A DNA stretch of 27,706 nt from a virus: IMG/VR virus record IMGVR_UViG_3300009425_000073, positions 1 to 27,706 of that record, one strand, 5' to 3'. Position 1 is the stretch's first letter. Every line of letters begins with the position of its first letter. The notes beneath the pieces are model-generated. The model did not search any database, was not told the DNA's origin, and was given only the letters and a program-made list of their open reading frames with translations. Of this stretch, positions 14,059 to 23,000 are shown one piece after another. Position numbers and translations under genes: made by a program.

Positions 14059-17000
14059 GTAACAGTATCGTAGGCGCCAAGCGCAGCCTGGATAGTGATA
14101 GGCTGATCTAGCGCGTCAAGTATATCAAATGGCCCTGCACCAAAGTTTAATGGCGATTTGGCTAACGCAAAAGAATCCAAAACATCAGACACGGAAGTAT
14201 AATAATCCAGTCCTGAGAGAGCAGCTACTCTTAGCGGGTTGTCTCTCATGCGATTAATTATTACTGCCTGTATTCTTAGATAGTATTTTGTAAACCACAA
14301 CAAGCCCATGTCATTAAGATACTGTAATGGTTTAGAGGTCGGAACGTCATAATTAACAAACGCTGCTTTAGCTTCAATTAAAGCTGCTTCAGACGACATC
14401 GGATTAATGTTTCTTTCGGTTAAGTGCTTGTGTAGCACGTACCTAGATGTGAAGTCAGACATCATTGTTGCTTTATTAAGAAACTCATATATCCCGGTGC
14501 CATGCGCTAGTGTTAAAAACTTGGCTGCTTTTTTGACGTTAGGGTTAATCCAAGAAGTTTTGTCGTCTATAAACGTAGTAAGTTTGGATGAATAAGTATG
14601 TAAGTCATCCTCACCTACTTTAATATCTTCTACAATTGTTCCCCACATGCCGTTCTCCATTAACAAGTGTACGGCATTACTTTGCATTTCTTCCTCTAGC
14701 TCTATCATTTTTTGCCTAGCCGCTTGAGCTGCAGGGCCAGTTAAGTAAGAGAGCTCTACTTGTTTTTCTAAATCAAAATGCTCTTTGCGTATCTTTAAAT
14801 ACCTATTGGTAGCACGCCAGGCAACTGCTTTGTCTTTGAGAACGTTAACGAAAGGCACGCCATGTAATACTAACAAAGACGCATTACTAGTTTCGTTACC
14901 CATCAATGTAAATAAGTTTTTTATAACCAAGACATCTTTGATCATGCTAACAATCTCTTGCCAAACGTTTTCTGCTTGGACAAGCCTTAATGCCACCCTT
15001 TTGCCTATAAGCTTTGGTTTGTTTGTTTCATAGTTCCAGCCAACTGGAATGCTTTCTAATGCTGTAACCAATAAGCTTTCTGTAAAATTTCTATCTATTG
15101 GAGACTTATCAAACATGTCTCCTACACTAAACTTACGGTAACCCAGAGTTATGTTGTACATGTCATTTCTGACGTACATACCGTTTTGGCCAAACACTTT
15201 TCTGATGTAACGTTTTGTTTCATCAGGTAACACTCTGTACCGCTCTCGAACAACAGGGTCGTTGCTGGTTGCAGTAACGTAGATATACGCGCCAGAGTTA
15301 CCTAAGTAGTCGTTATCGTATTGAGCTTTTATAGCGTCTATAGCCGTTTCGGCTAAGCCAGTACTGTTTGATTTATCAAAGATAGAAGAAGCTATGGCTC
15401 CCATAACACGATCTACTCTATTGTCTCTTTCAAGGACAGAGTCTTTAGTAGTTTCTTGCATAAGGTAACGGTAGCCGGCAACTTTACCCTGGTCATTAAG
15501 AACAGGAGATAGGTAGCTGCCCTGGTAGTTAGCTAAGTTAAACGTGGTTCTTTGCTTAAACATAGCTCTGACTTTTGAGCGTTTACGATTAGTTATTTTG
15601 TCAATTTCTTGTTTGCTACCTGCATGTACAACGCCGTCGACAGCATCTACAACAGACCCGCTTAAGGTTGATCCTTTAGCTCGCTTACCAACATTTTGTA
15701 TTATGCCCATTACCCAAGGTGTAAGGCCCCTGTCACGTATCTTGTAGAGAGATTTGCCTCCTGAATTATCATCCGGGTCTTGACCCAGTTCTTGTTCACC
15801 AACTTTTACATAGCCAGCTGCTTCTAGTTCACTAGCTTTTGATGGGTCAGCAGATACTACTTGTATATAAGGATTGTAAGATTCTTTGGTGTAGCCCTTA
15901 ATCATAAGAGCGTCTTTACCTTCAAACAGTTTCGCTTTCGATTGCTCTTTTAATTCAGCGTGCAGCTTGATTAGAAAATCTATGCCGTTTTGCCCATTGC
16001 CTCTAGCGGCTTCATTACGCATTAAATCAGACGCTTCGTTTTTCTGCTCTCTGCTTGTGTGCTTCAAAGCATACAAAGTAGCTAAAGGGTCTATAATTTT
16101 TAGCGCAGCGTTAGCAGCTACATCAGCTTGATCTGTAATAATCTGTTCAGTGGCGTAAAGAAACGCAATGTTATGTGCGTTATGCATTAGGTTAGCTTCC
16201 ATCAGGTTGATACCCGTGGCCATCATTATTCCTAAACCTTCAGCACTGGTACTGTAGTAGTTATACGTCTCAGTACTATTTTCTTTTGCCAGTTGAGCTT
16301 CTAGTGCTGCTATTGCTCTGTTTAGTTCAACTGGATCACTAATTAACTGTTCTATCTCAGCCAGCGTAAAATCATCAACTAGACTAGAAACTTCCGTTTT
16401 AATAAAAGTTTTTGTTAAAGCTTCAGACTGCTTTTTATTGAGCTCACCTAGAAAAGCTGTAAGCGTTGCTGAGGCTGTATATTCTTTTAGCCTTTTTCTA
16501 TTTTGCTCGTGTTTATTACTCATATTAAGAAGAGAGTTAGAGATTTGTAAATCAGGGCGTCCATTAGTAATTTCGTTAATGAGCTCACGCTGAGCAGACA
16601 ATCTGACGCCAGAGTCTCTATCCAGTATCTTGTTAAAGTGTCTCATAACTTCTTCAGTCCGCTCACCAGCAACGGTGCTGACAAGTGAACCAAGCGCACT
16701 GACTACTTTGACTTTACTTCCTTGAACTAAACCTGAATCAGCTACAGCTATAACGCCCTGTTTTATGTCATCAGAGAGTTTTTTAGACGCTTGATCAAGA
16801 AGAGGCTCGGGCCTATCTTTTCGGCTTTCGATCTTCGACTTTTCTTTGTTTTCTATTGTTGCCAGATTAGTCGCTAACTGCATAATCCTTGTGGGCACAT
16901 TCTGATTTTGCTCGATTCCAGTAGCGAACCGTACATACATGTCCATTAACTTTTTAAAGAACAGCTCTAAAGCTTCTTTTACCGTTAAGCCTGCATACGT

Positions 17001-20000
17001 TTCGCTATTTTCTGGAATGCTGATTAATGCCAGTTGCTCAACCAAAGGCTGATAGGTAAGCGCTGCGGCAGCAAACTGGCTTAAATAATCGCTTTTATTG
17101 CCATCGTATTGAGTAGCGTCAAATATGATTGAGTGAACTCTTTCAGCTTGGCGCTTTTGATCGTTTGAAGCATTAGCCCAGTCACCGTCATAAAGTTTCT
17201 CGGCAGTAATCTGCTTTTTAGCCAGGTTGCGCAGCTTAGTTAGCTCATTCCGGTTAGTTACAGCTTCTCTCATACTCAGAGCGGCGCGTAGCGTAAGCTC
17301 TGCCGATTCAGCCACAAAAGCTTCTTGGTCAGTCATAAGCAATTCAGCAGACAATGCTGATGCAAATGGCCGAATACCTGAGGTTAAAGAGTTTAAAAAT
17401 ACATCTTCTGCTGTGACTGGCGCCGCTCTTTCAGCCGCTGGCTTCAGAGCGCCTGTATTCCCATATGCGGCTGATACAACAGCAGCTAATATAGATCGCA
17501 ATCGCATATCGTGAATGGGCGATATAGCTTCTGTGGAGTCCCTAGAGGCTAACGCTTCATACACTTGTCTAGTGTCAAATGTTCTAGGCGTGGTCTCTTC
17601 TATGAAAAGGTTTATGTCTCCTTGTTCAGCTGTTTTAATCTCTGCTGTTTGCTGGGTTAAAACCCCAACATTGTAAACCAGTACTCCCAGTCCATTACTC
17701 TGGTCTTCTTTCGCACTACCAAATATGATCGTACTTATAGCGTCAAAAAATCTCTTGAGCCCATTCTTTGCTGGCTCACTTGATCTATTTTGTTCCTCAA
17801 TAGGAAATGTGACTTTTGCCAGTATTTCCTGCTGAAACTGAGGGTTAGTCATGCCAAAGGCAACTAGCTCATCCACACTAGATAAAGCAAGAGTGTGTGC
17901 TTCAGACTCTATTTTGTTATCCACCATGTATTGCTGAGCACGTTCGCGTAACTGCTCAAGGTCTGCAACAGCCTCAACGATATGAAGCGGCATGCTGGTT
18001 TCGTCTTCTCGCGCTGCTTTTACAACTTCCGCTGTAGCAGCGTGAGATAACTCATGGAGTACAACTTCAGAAGTAACGCCGGGGCCTTCAAACTGAGGAC
18101 CGCGTATATAAATAGTGCGTACACCATTTCTGACAGAAAACATTCCTCGGGTAGTCATGCCAAAAGCAATTAACTCGTCCATGCTAGATAAAGCAAGAGC
18201 TGGAGTAATTAAAACTATTTTTGTATCACTTGGCGTAGTTTCGTAAATTCTTCTAAGTAGCTCTATTTGGAATTTGTTATAAGGGTTATTTTCGTAACTC
18301 TTAATTAAGTTAGCTAAAGGTTTTAACAAGCTTCCAATAGTGACGTTGTCGCCACTAAGCATAGCTACTAACTCTGGGTCACTATTATTAGTTCCATTGC
18401 CGACGACACCCCAAGGGGTCTCTTCCGGCAATGGCGTAGGAACAACAGGAGGAACTTTTTCTTCAGTTGTAGTTCCTTGTTTGGGCTTGTTATTTAATTC
18501 TTTTAATTGAGCATCAATTACAGCTTTGTTTTTAGCTGCTAATTCTCGTTGTTGGGCAGAAACTTCATAAGCTCCGCCAGGAAAAGAGTATTGATCAACT
18601 AAGCCAATCTGGCTTAAGTAGCCTAACTTACTAGACTCAGCTCTAAGTGCGAATCTGCGTACATTTTCCATGTAACGCATGTCTACAAATATATCGGGCT
18701 CGAATTCACTTTCAAGCGCCACATCACTTAATACAGCAGCTAGATCCCCATATGCTTGCTGGTCTTCAGACAAAGATTCTAAAAGGCCAAGTTCACCATC
18801 CATAGACCGCTGTAATGAATCAGCCAGCTCCATAGGCACCGAAAAATTAGCAAGCAAGTTAAAAGTATGTTTGTTTAATTCATTAGCGCCTTGTTTTATG
18901 TTGGATACGCCAAGACCGTGTGCGTCATGAATGTTTAATGCTTTCATTGTTCTAATAGCTAAAGTAGAAATTGCGCTATCTAATGCGTGAATCATTAAAA
19001 TAAACGGAGCCACGCCAGGATCAACAGACCCTCGTCGCCTACCTGTCACTGATAATTGGCTTAATGTGCCTTTGCGGTTTGTTTTAGTTCGCACGGTGGG
19101 CACTGGCATGCCAAAGCGAACACTTTGGAAGTAAGTTTGGCTATCTTCATCAGTGACATACTCAGATTGGTCAGCACGGATGCCTGCATCCAAATTCATA
19201 TCGCCTTTAGACAAGGGCGTATGCATAACAGGCACAAAGTTATGTTCTTTCAATAGCGTGTCTATTGCTGCTATATCCGTGTCTGTTAACTCCTGCAAAG
19301 GATTACCAGCAGAGTCTGTAGGCATAGTGCCTTTTTTAATTTTGCGAGCAACTTCCGCCGAGTAAAGAAATTGGTAAGCCGCGTCATACCTAAGCCAAGT
19401 AGCTGTAGCAGACTTATTCATTTCCGACCGTGATGCTTGAAAGCTTGCGAATTGTCTCTCCAACGCTGTTTTTATATGTTTGCCAGACTTATTATAAAAA
19501 CTCTCTCCAATCATTTTTACCTGGGCTGGTTTTAACACAGTAGATAAAGCTTCTTGCCCAGTTTTGAAATAGGGCAACGCATTTTGATCATCAAGTAACA
19601 CGTTAAGCCTATCTATTACATTTCGTGTGGCTTTTAGCGCTTCTTGCTCAGTGGTAGATGTATCATTAGAGATGTCTTGTATTTCTTGATAGAAACGCTC
19701 TTCGATGCCTGATGCAAGACTTTGTATTGCTTTTTCTAGGTTTGCGCCAAAGAACATCATTTGCACTGGCGTCTTAATCTCATTTCGATCTAATTTAAAT
19801 AAAGACCCCATATCGTCTTGTAGCTTTATCGCCGTTTTGTTTTGGTTAATTAAAAGCTTTGCGTTTTTTACAATGGTTTCATACAAGTCATCATTATTTG
19901 TATCGCTGATGTACTCAGCGTGACTAGTGTGTGGGCTGCTAGTGCCAAACATGCCGAACTTTTCACCAAGCAGTGAGTTAACCGCCCCCATCATAATAAG

Positions 20001-23000
20001 CGAAAGGGCAGGGCCATTAGTGACCCCGTCGACTTCAAATAACATTTCTGTTGTAAAAGAAGTTTTTTCTTCTGTGGCATTAAGGTAAGCAAGCCAATTG
20101 ACTAGTGCATCTAAGGTATGCGTGTTTTCTCCGCCGACTTTAAGGTTGTTGTTGTTGTACTTGACCTTAATGCCTTGAGTCACAGCAATAATTGCGTTTT
20201 CTTCGGGCTCAGGTAACTTAGTACCAGGCTCTATAGAGTCTATTAATGCTAATGCGTCTAATGCGTCTTGCACTTCTTCACTAGCCATAAGCGCGTTAAG
20301 TTGTGCGATAGACCTTTCAGGGTTTTGTTTATCAACTTTAAGGCCCATACCTTGGGCAATAGCCAATTTAAAATTGCGCAACAAAGCATTATCAACAGTT
20401 GGGTCTACTTCTACACCCCAGGCATTCATTGTTACGTTGTGACGATGCTGCTTGTTAGTTTGCGTATTAATGGTGTTAGAGCTTTGCCCGGTCCTTTGGT
20501 GTTTCCAAATTACAGGAACAGTAAAAAAATCTTCGAGACCGACTTGTTCGTCAAACTCTTTAAGAGCTGTGTTGCCTCTTTCTAACTCTTCGTTTCTAGA
20601 CTCTTGTGGGATTTTAATACCGTCATGCCAGTTTTGACCGCTATTTAGATCAACCCAGCCGGTAACTTGCAACTGACCAATATCACTTAAACTGTCACGC
20701 ACCCGCTTCATATCCTGGCGGATACTATGCGGGCGCTTGCTAACTAACTTAGCAATTTTTTGCTGTGTCTTAGGTACTAGTTGCTTAATTTTAGTTTTGA
20801 GCTGGTTAAACATACCTGGCTTAAGCGCAGGAGGAACGATTTTTTCCTCTACAGACATTAGCTGGTTTAGAAATCTGTCCCCTAAACGAGAGGCAACAAC
20901 AATCTCTTCATTAGCTTGAATAGGTATTGTGCCGTTTCTAGTAGCTTTAACGTAAAGAGAGGGAGGATTAAAATCATTGTTTTCATCTGTTTGCTCTGCC
21001 TGCTCAAGAAAAGCTAATGACTCTGAAGTAAGCGCTATCTCAGCAGTTTGCTGTGTAAGTCCCATTTGTTGAAGCAGAGCAAACGCGTGGGCGCCCATTG
21101 CTAACTCAAATTTAGCCAGCTCATCTATAGGCACATTTTTATGCGTAGTCATTTCTAAAGCTTGGCGAACTTTTTCGCCTAAGTCTTGAATAACAAAGTC
21201 ACGCCTAGTGCCAACATGCGTAAAACGAATAATGTCTTGTGGGTCTACAGTGTCATCTTCTTTAAGCCCCAACATTTGCTTAATAACAGACAATGTATTG
21301 ATGCCTGTACCACCTGCATTTTCAGACAGCCACAAAAAAGCTCCTGTTGAAATAGCCGTTATCAGGTTTTCTGGCACAGCTCCTTTGAAATGCTGTGTGT
21401 AATCTTCATATTTAAAATCACGCTCAGGCGTTTTGGATGTTTTCTCGCGGAGTGTAGTAGCAGAATCATTGATATTCGTTTCAATGGTTTCTTTCCATTC
21501 TTCGTGCTTAGCACGAAACAACGTAAACAGGTCTATTTGGGCTGGAGTAAGCTTAGCGTTAGCTACAAAGCTTTCTAGCTTATCTAGATTTAACGCGTTT
21601 TCTTCGTACACCCATGACATAAAATCTTTCACGTAAACCAAAGGGTTTACTGATCCTGACTCTTCATCAGGCGAGCGCTGAGTAAAGTACGCTGCTATAA
21701 AGTTAGTAGAAGGTAAGGTTAATTGCTCGCCAGTCATGTTTCCTTCAACCCTACTATCGGGGTCTAAACCAGCTATCTCACCTTGATCAAAACTGTCTTC
21801 CTCTACGTTTTGTTCTTCTCCAAGGTCACTTTCAGGGGTTTCTTTCTGTCCAGCAGTTTCTTGGTCAACGTCCGTTTCTGTCTCGGTCTGTTCATCAGCT
21901 TGATCATTAACGTCCTCTGGTTGAGTTTCAGGATCTGCACGACCGGGCGTAACGGCTACGCCGTCCGCCTGGTCCGATTCTTTGGGCTGAGCGTCTGTAT
22001 TTTCAATGGGGTCAGGTGTTGAATTACTTTGAGTGTTGCCCATTAAAGCCAGGGCAGCTTTATGCTGCTCTACAGCTGCTTCTAAAATAGCGTTTTCTTC
22101 TGTGACTCTTTCTATAACGTTTCTAGTTCCATTGGGATTTTTAAAGTCCCAACCACCGTTCCTTTTTCTGTTCCAACCTTGGGGAGTTTCAGTGGCAATT
22201 CGCCAACCAGACGACTCGTTATTGTCACGAATAAGATGCGTTGTGGAGCTTGCTTTACCTTGAGTGGCCTCGAGTCCTGCTTCAAGACCAGCTTGTTTGC
22301 CCTTATGGTTTGCTAAAAAGCTCTCTAACGAAGCAATTTCTTTCTCTGCTTCTGGTATGTTTCCGTCACGCAGTGCTGCAGCAATATTAAGTTCATACTG
22401 AAGCACACCTTTGAAACCATTACGGCCATTTACTACGTCAGTATTTGTGGCATCAGTAGTGTTTAATTCATTTAACTTTGAGTGAGCCTCACTAAAATTA
22501 TTAACATAAGTTCTTTGCTCGCTTGTTAATAAAGGGCTTTGTTTAAGCGTTTCTACTTGCTCTGAGCTTACCGTGTCAAAACTGCTCATCATTAATTCAA
22601 TAATGTTATCAGCCGCCTTAACCTGAGTAGGGCTAGCGTCAGGTGATCCTGCTTCAGCGATCAATCCATCTACGTCTACATTACTTTGCCCAGTAACTCT
22701 AGAAACGCCCACCTCTCTATAAACAGACATCCTAGCGGAGATGTCTGGCGCTTCGTCTAATTGAAGTGCTAACGCATCCAGTCGCTTGTCTAGTTTCTGC
22801 TTTTCAACAGGATCAGTAGTGCTGTTGAACTCAGCTTCTAGTTGAGTCATTTCAACATTTAAAGCTTCAACGTTCTTGTTCTGTGTCTCAATAAGTTCGT
22901 CAATTTGAGTACGAAGCGCCGTGCGCTCTACTTCAGAAATAGCGGGATCACTTATTTTTGTGGCTAGTGCTTCAACAGCGTTTAAAGGACTGTATGTTTC

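Noticed and set aside
18924-20030. DNA polymerase A family instead of RNA polymerase
   Set aside because: Motif spacing and the VDGVTNG motif A fit N4-type vRNAP better, and the protein lies with ejection proteins and not with replication genes; the Phe in motif B keeps this worth testing.
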